DNA from: a virus
Virus record (IMG/VR): IMGVR_UViG_3300031963_000016
Location: 97,712-161,711 of that record
DNA: 64,000 nt
Strand: one strand, 5' to 3'
A model generated the notes under the pieces. The model had not been told where the DNA came from. It did not search any database and worked only from the letters and a program-made list of their open reading frames with translations. The number at the start of each line of letters is the position of its first letter. Within the stretch, counting starts at the first letter, position 1. Shown one piece after another: positions 25,362 to 32,357 of this stretch. The translations under genes and the position numbers were made by a program.

Positions 25362-26531
25362 ATGGCAAAAGTTGATGAAATTTTTAGGCGTGAGTTTGAG
25401 ATTAAACTCTTTGAGATGTATCCTGATGTGCAATCTAAGGGAACAGTGAGTCGTCCCCAGTTGCTTGATGTTATGTCTAAACTCAAGACTGAGAAATATC
25501 CCCTGTGGCTTATGAAAGATAAAGTTGGTCGTGGTTTGTATGCCATTAATGGTGGTACCAATCGTGCTGCTGTTGTTGGTAATACTGCTTTGAAAGATAA
25601 TCCTGTGAAACAAGAATCCTTTGTTGTCGACTATACCAACACTTCAGCATTGATTCCCCGAAAAGATCCTAATTTTGTGCCATTTGGCAACTATGGTGAT
25701 TTGGAAAACATCATTAAGTCTGGAATCTTTTATCCTGCATATATCAGTGGACCAACTGGTAATGGTAAGTCCACGATGGTTGAGCAGATTTGCGCTAAAC
25801 ACAAGAAACCTCTCATTCGTGTTAACCTCAACATGATGACTGATGAGGAACAACTCATCGGATCGAAGACTCTCGAGGATGGTAACGTGCAAATTGTAGA
25901 AGGTCCAGTGCTTATTGCAATGCGCAATGGTACAACTCTGCTTCTTGACGAGATCGATGCTGGATCTGCAAATACTCTGTTGTGTTTGCAACCGATTCTT
26001 GAGGGTAAACCTTATTACTTTAAACTCAAGAATGAGATGATTGTTCCAGCTGCTGGATTCAATGTCATTGCGACTGCGAATACTAAGGGTAAGGGTTCAG
26101 ACGATGGTCGTTACATCGGTACGAATATTTTGAACGAAGCATTCTTGGAGCGATTTGCCGTAACATTCGAGCAGGATTATCCCAATGCAAAAGTAGAAGT
26201 TAAGATTGTAAAGAATCTCATGGAAACTTATTCATGTGTCGATGAAGAGTTTGCAGAGACACTCGTAAAGTGGGCTGATGCAATTCGCCGAACTTTCGAG
26301 GATGGTGGTGTGGATGAAACGATTACAACTCGTCGTATGATTCACATTGTTCGTGCCTTTGCGATTTTTAAAGATCGTGCTAAGGCAGTGCAACTCTGTT
26401 GCAATCGTTTTGACTCTGCAACAAAGACTGCATTTATCGATTTGTTCGATAAAGTTGCAAATCCACAGCCTGAACCTGAAGTAGTTGCAGAGGAACCCAA
26501 GAAACCTGAGTCAGATGAAATCCCCTTCTGA
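25362..26531 (+). CDS. cobS: CobS-like MoxR-type AAA+ ATPase
   Basis: 389 aa from ATG 25362 with GGAG seven bases upstream; a GTG lies one codon earlier. Walker A GPTGNGKST (130-138), Walker B LLLDEID (193-199), and FNVIATANTKGKG and LNEAFLERFAV as in CobS/MoxR ATPases. The N-terminal 60 residues form a small domain ending in YPLWLMKDKVGRGLY, which is also found in the protein at 26616-27101. Marine T4-like phages often carry this gene under the name cobS. Here its partner is probably the VWA protein upstream. Confidence 0.88.
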   Translation: MAKVDEIFRREFEIKLFEMYPDVQSKGTVSRPQLLDVMSKLKTEKYPLWLMKDKVGRGLYAINGGTNRAAVVGNTALKDNPVKQESFVVDYTNTSALIPRKDPNFVPFGNYGDLENIIKSGIFYPAYISGPTGNGKSTMVEQICAKHKKPLIRVNLNMMTDEEQLIGSKTLEDGNVQIVEGPVLIAMRNGTTLLLDEIDAGSANTLLCLQPILEGKPYYFKLKNEMIVPAAGFNVIATANTKGKGSDDGRYIGTNILNEAFLERFAVTFEQDYPNAKVEVKIVKNLMETYSCVDEEFAETLVKWADAIRRTFEDGGVDETITTRRMIHIVRAFAIFKDRAKAVQLCCNRFDSATKTAFIDLFDKVANPQPEPEVVAEEPKKPESDEIPF

Positions 26532-26555
26532 TAGTAGGGTTATTACAAAAAGAAC

Positions 26556-26584
26556 TTGTCTTTTAATTGCACTTGTAGTATAAT
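26556..26584 (+). promoter_or_regulatory. Sigma70-type promoter, TTGTCT class
   Basis: -35 TTGTCT (26556-26561), 17-base spacer containing AATTGCA, -10 TATAAT (26579-26584). TAGGGTTATT lies upstream at about 26534. It drives the winged-helix-like protein at 26616. Confidence 0.8.
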
Positions 26585-26615
26585 TATTTCTCAAAACTTG
26601 AAAAGGAACTTTATT

Positions 26616-27101
26616 ATGTTGAAATTTGCAAACCTGTCACTTTCCCAAAAGCGTTTTGTTGTTGCTGTTCTTGAGCAGAACAAGCAATACAAAAAGGATG
26701 GTCGCATTACTCTGAAAGAGTGTGCTGCAATCTATTATTCATTGCGTGACCAACGCACTGGTGCTAAGGGTGAGAAGATCGGTTATCCTAACTGGTTGTT
26801 CAATAAGAACAAGATCGAGCGTGGTGTGTATCAGCTACCACTACCCACTGATGCAGAAATGACTGCATATCAGAAAGAACTTGCTGAAAAGCAGACTCCC
26901 AAAGTCGCTAAGGCTAAGGCTAAAGTTGCGAAACTTCAGAAAGCCAAGACTGTTAAAGTCAAGAAGCAAGATGTAGTTGCAGAAAAGAAAGAAGCGATTG
27001 AGACTTCTCGTCTGCAGAAAATTATTGATGATTCTGTTGAAGTCGATCAAGATGTAGAAGACTTCAATCAGATTCTGAAAGAAAATGGTATCGAAGTCTA
27101 A
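26616..27101 (+). CDS. Basic protein sharing the CobS N-terminal domain
   Basis: 161 aa from ATG 26616, which lies 31 bases after the -10; an earlier in-frame start would sit on the promoter. Residues 1-75 end in YPNWLFNKNKIERGVYQLPLP, matching YPLWLMKDKVGRGLY of the CobS-like ATPase in both spacing and residues. Residues 85-125 are an Ala/Lys-rich basic stretch, and the C-terminus is acidic. The shared domain could be a small DNA- or protein-binding fold. It may compete with or guide the ATPase. No known function. Confidence 0.6.
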   Translation: MLKFANLSLSQKRFVVAVLEQNKQYKKDGRITLKECAAIYYSLRDQRTGAKGEKIGYPNWLFNKNKIERGVYQLPLPTDAEMTAYQKELAEKQTPKVAKAKAKVAKLQKAKTVKVKKQDVVAEKKEAIETSRLQKIIDDSVEVDQDVEDFNQILKENGIEV

Positions 27102-27119
27102 TACTTAGACTTTACTTGT

Positions 27120-27158
27120 CGCAGGGAGATACGCCATCGTCTCCCTGCGATTCTTTTC
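27120..27158 (+). terminator. Rho-independent terminator
   Basis: A 10-bp perfect stem (CGCAGGGAGA 27120-27129, TCTCCCTGCG 27140-27149) with a 10-base loop, followed by ATTCTTTTC. It is a strong stop for the CobS-region transcript. Confidence 0.85.
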
Positions 27159-27185
27159 GTTTGATGGTTATATAATGGAGATAAT

Positions 27186-27440
27186 ATGTCTAAACAAGAT
27201 CTACTTTTGAAACACTTGAGGAATGGTAAGGTATTTACTGCCAAACAGATTTCTGCTTCTTTTGGTATCGCTCATCCTGCCAGCACTATCCGTAATCTTC
27301 GTGAGCAAGGTTATTGCGTTTATGCAAACGACGCAGTTGTGAACGGAACTAAGGTTGTTAAGTATCGTCTTGGCCAACCTACTCGTTCTATGGTTGCAAT
27401 TGCCAATCGTGTTGCAGGTGCTTCTGTGTTTACTCGTTAA
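27186..27440 (+). CDS. Small winged-helix DNA-binding protein
   Basis: 84 aa. KQDLLLKHLRNGKVFTAKQI, then a SFGIAHPASTIRNLREQG recognition-helix pattern and a VVKYRLG wing strand, fit a compact winged-helix domain covering residues 2-60. It lies between two strong hairpins, so it forms its own transcription unit, with a possible weak -10 TATAAT at 27171-27176. It is probably a transcription regulator; the target is unknown. Confidence 0.7.
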   Translation: MSKQDLLLKHLRNGKVFTAKQISASFGIAHPASTIRNLREQGYCVYANDAVVNGTKVVKYRLGQPTRSMVAIANRVAGASVFTR

Positions 27441-27452
27441 ACAGTGAACTGC

Positions 27453-27480
27453 ATATGGACACTTGAAAGAGTGTCCATAT
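27453..27480 (+). terminator. Hairpin terminator
   Basis: An 11-bp perfect stem (ATATGGACACT 27453-27463, AGTGTCCATAT 27470-27480) with a 6-base loop. It is followed by TTGGTTTC rather than a full T run, so termination may be partial. Confidence 0.65.
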
Positions 27481-27501
27481 TTGGTTTCATTGGAGATGAA
27501 T

Positions 27502-27843
27502 ATGGCAAGCAAAGAAGAAGTTAAAAAATCTCAAAACGCAACGACAGGTGGTCGTAAATTTGATGGCGGTAAACTGCAATACGGTTTACTGCCACCACTT
27601 GCATTAAAAGCAACTGTAGAAATTCTAACATTTGGTGCAGAGAAATACGAACCAGATAATTGGAAACATGTTCCAGATTCTAAGCGCAGATACTTTGATG
27701 CAATGCAACGACATCTATGGGCATGGAAAGAGGGAGAGCAAAACGATCCTGAGTCTGGTAAGAATCACTTGGCGCATGCAATGTGTTGCTTGATGTTTCT
27801 TTATGAGCATGATGTGAAATACTCTAAAGATTCCACAAAGTGA
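27502..27843 (+). CDS. dATP/dGTP diphosphohydrolase-like protein (DUF5664 type)
   Basis: 113 aa from ATG 27502, six bases after GGAG. The conserved run GGRKFDGGKLQYGLLPPLAL, then FGAEKYEPDNWKHVP, RRYFDAMQRHLWAWKEGE and NHLAHAMCCLMFLYE matches the phage family annotated as dATP/dGTP pyrophosphohydrolase N-terminal domain, an all-alpha MazG-related fold. It probably trims or sanitises deoxynucleotide pools. The metal-binding acidic residues lie in the helices named above. Confidence 0.7.
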   Translation: MASKEEVKKSQNATTGGRKFDGGKLQYGLLPPLALKATVEILTFGAEKYEPDNWKHVPDSKRRYFDAMQRHLWAWKEGEQNDPESGKNHLAHAMCCLMFLYEHDVKYSKDSTK

Positions 27844-27858
27844 AAACGGCAAATATAT

Positions 27859-27896
27859 TTGTCGGATTATCGGTTTTTGAGGTATAATGTTTATAC
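27859..27896 (+). promoter_or_regulatory. Sigma70-type promoter with -10 in a small palindrome, before gp45
   Basis: -35 TTGTCG (27859-27864), 18 bases, -10 TATAAT (27883-27888). The -10 overlaps the palindrome GTATAA (27882-27887), TGT, TTATAC (27891-27896). It is 42 bases before the clamp gene. Confidence 0.6.
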
Positions 27897-27929
27897 ATAG
27901 TAATGTAGTTTTATTTGACAGGAGAAAGT

Positions 27930-28589
27930 ATGAAACTTAGTAAAGAAACAGTTGCTCTTTTTAAGAACTTTGCGGGAATTAACAGCAATCTTCTTTTAAA
28001 GAATGGCAACAAACTCGCAACAATCTCTGGTCAGAAGAATGTGATGGCAGATGCAACTGTAACAGAAACATTCCCTGACTTTGGAATTTATGATCTAAAC
28101 GAATTCCTAGGTGCGATGTCTTTGTTCGATGACCCCGAACTCACCTTCCAAGACAAGTATGTATCAATCAGTCAAGGCAACATGAAGATTAAATTCTTCG
28201 CTGCAGAACCATCTGTTTTGACTGCACCTCAGAAAGCAATCACATTCCCTGAAGCAGAAATTTCTTTTAATATGTCAGCATCGATGCTGAACATGATCCA
28301 TAAGACTGCCTCTGTTCTTCGTGCAGCAGATGTGTCAATTGTTGGTGATGGAACTACTATTACTGCAGTTGTTGGAGACAAAAAGAATGCTACTGGGAAC
28401 TCTTTCAGTGAAGCAATTGGTACCACTGATAAAGCATTCAAAGTTAATCTGAAGGTAGAAAATCTAAAGATGCTTCCAGGTGATTATGAAGTATCTATTT
28501 CCAGCAAGAAAATTTCTCGTTTTAAATCTCCAAGCAGCGATTTGGTTTATTATGTTGCTGTGGAAGCTGATTCCACTTTTGATTTCTAA
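27930..28589 (+). CDS. gp45: Sliding clamp gp45
   Basis: 219 aa from ATG 27930 with an AGGAG ribosome site; the T4 clamp is 228 aa. The opening KLSKETVALFKNFAGINSNL, ETFPDFGIYDLNEFLGAM and closing SDLVYYVAVEADSTF match gp45. The trimeric ring holds polymerase gp43 on DNA and also activates late transcription through gp55. Several proteins in this window carry C-terminal motifs that could dock on it. Confidence 0.94.
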   Translation: MKLSKETVALFKNFAGINSNLLLKNGNKLATISGQKNVMADATVTETFPDFGIYDLNEFLGAMSLFDDPELTFQDKYVSISQGNMKIKFFAAEPSVLTAPQKAITFPEAEISFNMSASMLNMIHKTASVLRAADVSIVGDGTTITAVVGDKKNATGNSFSEAIGTTDKAFKVNLKVENLKMLPGDYEVSISSKKISRFKSPSSDLVYYVAVEADSTFDF

Positions 28590-28614
28590 ATGACGAGAGG
28601 GTATAATCCCTCTC
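28579..28614 (+). promoter_or_regulatory. Sigma70-type promoter with -10 as a hairpin loop, before gp44
   Basis: -35 TTGATT (28579-28584, inside the end of gene 45), 17 bases, -10 TATAAT (28602-28607). The -10 is exactly the loop of a 7-bp stem (GAGAGGG 28595-28601, CCCTCTC 28608-28614). The same hairpin may attenuate read-through from gene 45. Confidence 0.75.
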
Positions 28615-28639
28615 TATTCTTTGTTATGTGGAGATTTAT

Positions 28640-29593
28640 ATGATTGAAAGTCGTGATGAACAGTTTTTGTGGGTTGAGAAATATCGTCCACAAAAGATTG
28701 ATGATTGTATTCTTCCTGAGTCTTTAAAAAAGACATTCAAGGATTATGTCGCACAAGGTGAGTTGCCTCACTTTTTATTGTGTGGCACTGCAGGTGTAGG
28801 TAAAACTACCATTGCCAAAGCACTGTGTAATGAAATTGGTGCAGAGTATGTAATTCTTAATGGTTCAGATACTGGTGGTCATATCGACACACTCCGTACT
28901 ACCATTAAGGGTTTTGCTACATCTGTATCATTGACTGATGCTAAGAAAGTTATTATCTTAGACGAAGCAGATTATCTACAGGCAAACTCCACTCAACCAG
29001 CACTCCGTAATTACATGGAAGAATTCTCTGCTAATTGCAGATTTATCTTCACTGCTAACTACAAGAATCGCATCATTGAACCGATTCATTCTCGCTGTGC
29101 TGTCATTGAATTCAAGATCGACTCAAAAGAAAAACAAGAAATCGCTGCTGCGTTTTTCAAAAGAGCCATTACGATTCTTAAACAAGAGGGTGTGGAATTC
29201 GATCCTAAAGTTGTAGCTGAACTTGTAACAAAACACTTTCCTGACTATCGTCGTATCCTAAACGAACTTCAGCGTTATTCCGTATCTGGTAAGATTGATT
29301 CTGGTATTCTTCTAAACATGTCAGAAGAATCTTTCAAGAGTCTTATCAAATTGATGAAGGAAAAAGACTTCACTGAAGTGCGTAAGTGGGTTGCTAAAAA
29401 CTCTGATGCTGATACAACTTCTTTGTTTAGAGAATTGTATGATACTGCTTCTCAAAATTTAGAACCAAATAGTGTTCCTCAACTTGTATTAGTGTTGGCT
29501 GACTATCAATATAAAGCAGCATTTGTAGCTGATCATGAACTAAATATAATGGCGGCACTGACTGAGATTATGGCTCAGTGCAAATTTAAATGA
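28640..29593 (+). CDS. gp44: Clamp loader large subunit gp44
   Basis: 317 aa from ATG 28640, six bases after GGAG; T4 gp44 is 319 aa. It has the opening LWVEKYRPQKIDDCILPE, Walker A GTAGVGKTT, Walker B VIILDEADYL, the SRC motif in HSRCAVIEF, and a PALRNYMEEFS segment. With gp62 it opens the gp45 ring and loads it at primer junctions. Confidence 0.96.
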   Translation: MIESRDEQFLWVEKYRPQKIDDCILPESLKKTFKDYVAQGELPHFLLCGTAGVGKTTIAKALCNEIGAEYVILNGSDTGGHIDTLRTTIKGFATSVSLTDAKKVIILDEADYLQANSTQPALRNYMEEFSANCRFIFTANYKNRIIEPIHSRCAVIEFKIDSKEKQEIAAAFFKRAITILKQEGVEFDPKVVAELVTKHFPDYRRILNELQRYSVSGKIDSGILLNMSEESFKSLIKLMKEKDFTEVRKWVAKNSDADTTSLFRELYDTASQNLEPNSVPQLVLVLADYQYKAAFVADHELNIMAALTEIMAQCKFK

Positions 29594-29600
29594 GGAACTT

Positions 29601-29921
29601 ATGGAATTTCTTATTCTAATTTTTGTTGCAATTATTTCTTTTTGCTGGGGTTGGAACCTTAGAGAAAGAGTTGTGATCAAACAAACTAATAAAATGTTTG
29701 AGAGTCTTGCTAAAGAGTTGCAAGATGAAGAACGTAATCTTATTAAAATAAAAATAGAAAAGCACAATGATATGCTTTTAGCGTATCATTATGAAGATTC
29801 GTTATTTATTGCTCAGGCTAATAATAGAAAAGAATTAGAAGACAGATTGAGCGAAAAATATCCTGGTAAAAGATTTGGTTGTACAGAGGATAACCTAAAA
29901 GAAATAGGATTTAGAACATGA
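29601..29921 (+). CDS. Small single-pass membrane protein
   Basis: 106 aa. Residues 2-18 (EFLILIFVAIISFCWGW) form one membrane segment followed by a basic residue pair, then a helical cytoplasmic part and a C-terminal ELEDRLSEKYPGKRFGCTEDNL segment. It lies between the two clamp-loader genes and overlaps the next gene by four bases. No function is recognised. Confidence 0.6.
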   Translation: MEFLILIFVAIISFCWGWNLRERVVIKQTNKMFESLAKELQDEERNLIKIKIEKHNDMLLAYHYEDSLFIAQANNRKELEDRLSEKYPGKRFGCTEDNLKEIGFRT

Positions 29922-30106
29922 GTTTGCTACCGATTATTAGTAATCACCAATATGGAAGTAGGAATGCAAAGGTTTACAAAGACTCACTGGGAAATTTTGG
30001 TGTTTTAGTATACGATTCTGTTGATGATTATAATGGATATGAGTCTTTTGCAGAATTGGAAAGTGCCAAGACATTTGCTGAGGATTGGATTTTGAGGGTA
30101 ACATGA
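29918..30106 (+). CDS. Small hypothetical protein
   Basis: 62 aa. GNFGVLVYDSVDDYNGYESF and AKTFAEDWILR suggest a small beta-beta-alpha fold. It overlaps its neighbours at both ends by ATGA junctions, so it belongs to the clamp-loader operon. No family is recognised. Confidence 0.55.
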   Translation: MSLLPIISNHQYGSRNAKVYKDSLGNFGVLVYDSVDDYNGYESFAELESAKTFAEDWILRVT

Positions 30107-30480
30107 CACCTTTTGACTTTATTAATGCAATAAATTTCACTAAACAAAATCTATTCGAAGATCCTCTTGCCCCTAAAGATTATGTTCCCTTTATTGTTAA
30201 TAGAGGGTTGTCATATTTTCCAGATACTGTTCTCTATGCGAATGAGATGAATCGTATTTCTGGGACTCCACCAGAATGGCAGTTTTCCTTTTTCCTAAAT
30301 ACTATTACAAAGAAAAAAAGATTCAGTAAATGGGCTAAGAAAGAAGCCGAAACTGAGTCTTTATTGTTTGTGAAAGAGTATTTTGGGTATTCCTCTGAGA
30401 AGGCTAAGGAAGCACTAAATATCCTTAGCGAGGAACAATTGGCCATTATAAAAGAAAAATTATATAAAGGTGGAAAATGA
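30103..30480 (+). CDS. gp62: Clamp loader small subunit gp62
   Basis: 125 aa from the ATG overlapping the upstream stop. TPFDFINAINFTKQNLFED, DYVPFIVNRGLSYFPDTV, YANEMNR and KKRFSKWAKKEAE match gp62 of marine T4-like phages, which is shorter than T4 gp62 (187 aa). One subunit joins four gp44 subunits in the loader. It overlaps regA by four bases, as expected for co-regulated genes. Confidence 0.9.
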   Translation: MTPFDFINAINFTKQNLFEDPLAPKDYVPFIVNRGLSYFPDTVLYANEMNRISGTPPEWQFSFFLNTITKKKRFSKWAKKEAETESLLFVKEYFGYSSEKAKEALNILSEEQLAIIKEKLYKGGK

Positions 30481-30902
30481 CTGTTGAGATGATTTATTAT
30501 GACTGGACGCCTGAGTCAATGCTTGAAGTGAGTCTGCCCGAGCCAGATAACTTCCTAAAAGTTAGAGAAACACTAACACGCATCGGCATCGCCTCCAGAA
30601 AAGAAAACAAATTATATCAATCCTGTCACATTTTACATAAACAGGGTAGATACTTTATTGTCCATTTTAAAGAACTCTTTGCTCTAGATGGGAAAGAGTC
30701 TAATATTACAAATGGAGATATCGAGAGAAGAAACGCTATTGCTGGATTGCTACAAGACTGGGAATTGTTAAAAATCCTTAGTCCATCCCAAGCAGAACAG
30801 AAAGCGTCTTTGTCTCAGATTAAGGTGGTCTCATATAAAGAAAAAGACCAGTGGGAATTAGTTCCAAAATATAATATAGGAAAAAAGGTGAAAAATGATT
30901 AA
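30477..30902 (+). CDS. regA: Translational repressor RegA
   Basis: 141 aa. From residue 15 it follows T4 RegA (122 aa) closely: LEVSLPEPDNFLKVRETLTR, SCHILHKQGRYFIVHFKE, and WELVPKYNIG near the end. The roughly 14-residue N-terminal extension (VEMIYYDWTPES) is absent from T4 RegA. An internal ATG at residue 15 could be the true start, but the first ATG overlaps the gp62 stop. RegA binds ribosome sites of early mRNAs, including those of the clamp and clamp loader. Confidence 0.92.
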   Translation: MTVEMIYYDWTPESMLEVSLPEPDNFLKVRETLTRIGIASRKENKLYQSCHILHKQGRYFIVHFKELFALDGKESNITNGDIERRNAIAGLLQDWELLKILSPSQAEQKASLSQIKVVSYKEKDQWELVPKYNIGKKVKND

Positions 30903-31074
30903 ACTTGAATTGTCTGTTGAAGAGATTAATATGATTCTTCGTACACTTGGTAAACACCCATTTGAAGAAGTTGTACTGCTTATTAATAAAATTAAGCAGC
31001 AAGGCGAACCACAAGTTGCGGAAATGGTAAAGCAACAGCAAAGCCAAGAAGCAGAGAAGACCCCTGCAGCATAA
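30895..31074 (+). CDS. Small hypothetical protein after RegA
   Basis: 59 aa. IKLELSVEEINMILRTLGKH, then a KHPFEEVVLLINKIKQQGE helix and a Gln/Glu/Ala tail. It overlaps regA by eight bases and ends at a late-type motif. Short helical proteins with this pattern commonly follow regA in marine T4-like phages; function unknown. Confidence 0.65.
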   Translation: MIKLELSVEEINMILRTLGKHPFEEVVLLINKIKQQGEPQVAEMVKQQQSQEAEKTPAA

Positions 31075-31078
31075 ATAG
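31071..31078 (+). promoter_or_regulatory. Late-type promoter motif before the structured leader
   Basis: ATAAATAG overlaps the stop of the small gene upstream. A late transcript from here would begin at about the first base of the hairpin series described next. Confidence 0.4.
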
Positions 31079-31080
31079 AT

Positions 31081-31174
31081 TAGTCCCATTCGGGATGGGA
31101 AATGGCTCGGTGGAGCCAAACCGAGTATTCTGGTAAATCCACCAACTAACCCTCTATCGCCATCTGGGATAGAG
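31081..31174 (+). ncRNA. Structured 5' leader before the 31208/Hsp20 operon
   Basis: Four stems can be drawn. P1 is TCCCAT (31084-31089) with ATGGGA (31095-31100). P2 is CTCGGT (31106-31111) with ACCGAG (31120-31125), or alternatively GGCTC/GAGCC (31104-31117). P3 is GGTGGA (31109-31114) with TCCACC (31138-31143), sharing bases with P2. P4 is CTCTATC (31152-31158) with GATAGAG (31168-31174). P2 and P3 exclude each other or would form a pseudoknot. No known riboswitch core is recognised. Confidence 0.5.
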
Positions 31175-31207
31175 AATTACAATTATCTCGCTTAATAGGA
31201 GAACTAT

Positions 31208-31432
31208 ATGTTACAAGCAATCAACACAACTATTGACACCATTCAAGGTGCAAAATCTTCTTTCGTCAAGACATTCGTTCAAGACAAAGATATCGCTAAA
31301 TCTCTTCAAGACTTCGTTGACGCACAAACTACATTCGCAAAGACTGTAGCAAAAAGTACTTTCGATATCGGAACTAAAGTTGCTGAAGAAGCAGTTAAGT
31401 TCGATGTAAAGAAAGTATTCGCAACCAAGTAA
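31208..31432 (+). CDS. Small helical phasin-like protein
   Basis: 74 aa, fully helical and amphipathic: FVDAQTTFAKTVAKSTFDIG, then KVAEEAVKFDVKKVF. The heptad-like pattern and alternating Ala/Lys resemble phasin-type or surface-coating helices, but similarity is weak. It has its own AGGAG site behind the structured leader and is followed eight bases later by Hsp20, so the two may act together in protein stabilisation. Confidence 0.55.
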   Translation: MLQAINTTIDTIQGAKSSFVKTFVQDKDIAKSLQDFVDAQTTFAKTVAKSTFDIGTKVAEEAVKFDVKKVFATK

Positions 31433-31442
31433 GGAGATAGCC

Positions 31443-31964
31443 ATGACTTTAATTCCAACAGTCTTCAAAGACTTCGACAAACTATTTGTTGGTTTCGATG
31501 ATCAGTGGAATCGCATGGCAAAACTCCATGACGAGATCACAAAAAATATTCCAAACTATCCACCATACAATATCTACAAGTCTGACGAAAACAAGTATGT
31601 CATTGAATTGGCAGTCGCTGGTTTCGGTAAACAAGATGTAGAGATTACACTTGATGGCGACAAACTAATTGTCAAAGGTGAAACGAAAGATGACACCCAA
31701 GCATTTCTATACAAAGGAATTGCAACTCGTGCATTTACTCGTAGTTTCGTAGTTGATGATCAAGTAGTTGTTAATGGTGCTCAGATGATTAATGGTATGC
31801 TTAAAATCTTTTTGGAGCGTTTAGTTCCAACGCATAAGCAGCCGAAGAAAATCGACATCTCTGATGAAGGTATTTCTGTCTCTGAATTTGCAGCTAATAA
31901 TCTTACGCCAGTTGAACCAGAATTGTTATTGGAAAAGAAAGCAGCAAAGAAGAAATCATCATGA
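31443..31964 (+). CDS. hsp20: Small heat shock protein Hsp20
   Basis: 173 aa. The alpha-crystallin domain runs from about residue 35 (YPPYNIYKSDENKYVIELAV) through GFGKQDVEITLDGDKLIVKG and GIATRAFTRSFVVDD to NGMLKIFLERLVP (about 125). It lacks the canonical I-x-I tail, and the C-terminus is a Lys-rich helix. Hsp20 is common in marine T4-like phages and may keep virion proteins soluble during assembly. It overlaps the next small gene by four bases. Confidence 0.9.
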   Translation: MTLIPTVFKDFDKLFVGFDDQWNRMAKLHDEITKNIPNYPPYNIYKSDENKYVIELAVAGFGKQDVEITLDGDKLIVKGETKDDTQAFLYKGIATRAFTRSFVVDDQVVVNGAQMINGMLKIFLERLVPTHKQPKKIDISDEGISVSEFAANNLTPVEPELLLEKKAAKKKSS

Positions 31965-32095
31965 AGAAAATTTTAAGAGGAGTCTATATTTTCTTCAAAG
32001 GTATTGGTTACGCTAGAGCAGCATCTGTTCAAGCAAGAATGGGAAACCATAAGAAGGCAGTAGAACTTATGGAAGAATTTTCTAAGTGTAAGTAA
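31961..32095 (+). CDS. Very small basic protein
   Basis: 44 aa, starting in the Hsp20 stop (ATGA). FFKGIGYARAASVQARMGNH followed by KKAVELMEEFSKCK is a pattern met in other marine phage small proteins (YARAAxxxARMG). Function unknown. Confidence 0.6.
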   Translation: MKKILRGVYIFFKGIGYARAASVQARMGNHKKAVELMEEFSKCK

Positions 32096-32114
32096 CCTTA
32101 CTACGTCGTAATAG

Positions 32115-32140
32115 TTAGGGAGAGTTTCGGCTCTCCCTAA
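32115..32140 (+). terminator. Hairpin after the Hsp20 operon, with late-type motif at its foot
   Basis: A 10-bp perfect stem (TTAGGGAGAG 32115-32124, CTCTCCCTAA 32131-32140) with loop TTTCGG. There is no T run; instead the right arm runs into CTAAATACT (32137-32145), a late-type motif directly before the next ATG pair. Confidence 0.6.
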
Positions 32141-32148
32141 ATACTATT

Positions 32149-32355
32149 ATGATGAAAGCAAAGATATCTCCAAACCTTATCTCATTCGTCACTGTTCGTC
32201 GTGGTGAGTGGATATTAAAAGTTTCTGTCTTTAAAGCCAGAACTATCATGGTTGTTGCACATCATTGTTATGATCTAGAAACTTTAATGATTCGTTATTT
32301 CACTGATCAACATGAAGCAGCAGATTTTATTGAAAATTTAGTCACTCAGGAATAA
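32149..32355 (+). CDS. Small hypothetical protein
   Basis: 68 aa, starting with two Met codons. SFVTVRRGEWILKVSVFKAR, IMVVAHHCYDLETLMIRYF and DQHEAADFIENLV suggest an alternating beta-alpha small fold. It is two bases before the Sm-like gene, so both are likely translated together. No family is recognised. Confidence 0.55.
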   Translation: MMKAKISPNLISFVTVRRGEWILKVSVFKARTIMVVAHHCYDLETLMIRYFTDQHEAADFIENLVTQE

Positions 32356-32357
32356 TT

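Noticed and set aside
23051-26531. Cobalamin biosynthesis by CobS/CobT
   Set aside because: No CobN or other B12 genes are present, and the VWA protein has an added HEVGH motif. A chaperone/protease pair is more likely.
31081-31174. Known glutamine (glnA or downstream-peptide) riboswitch, which occurs in marine phages
   Set aside because: The conserved cores of those motifs could not be recognised. Only stem pairing is supported.
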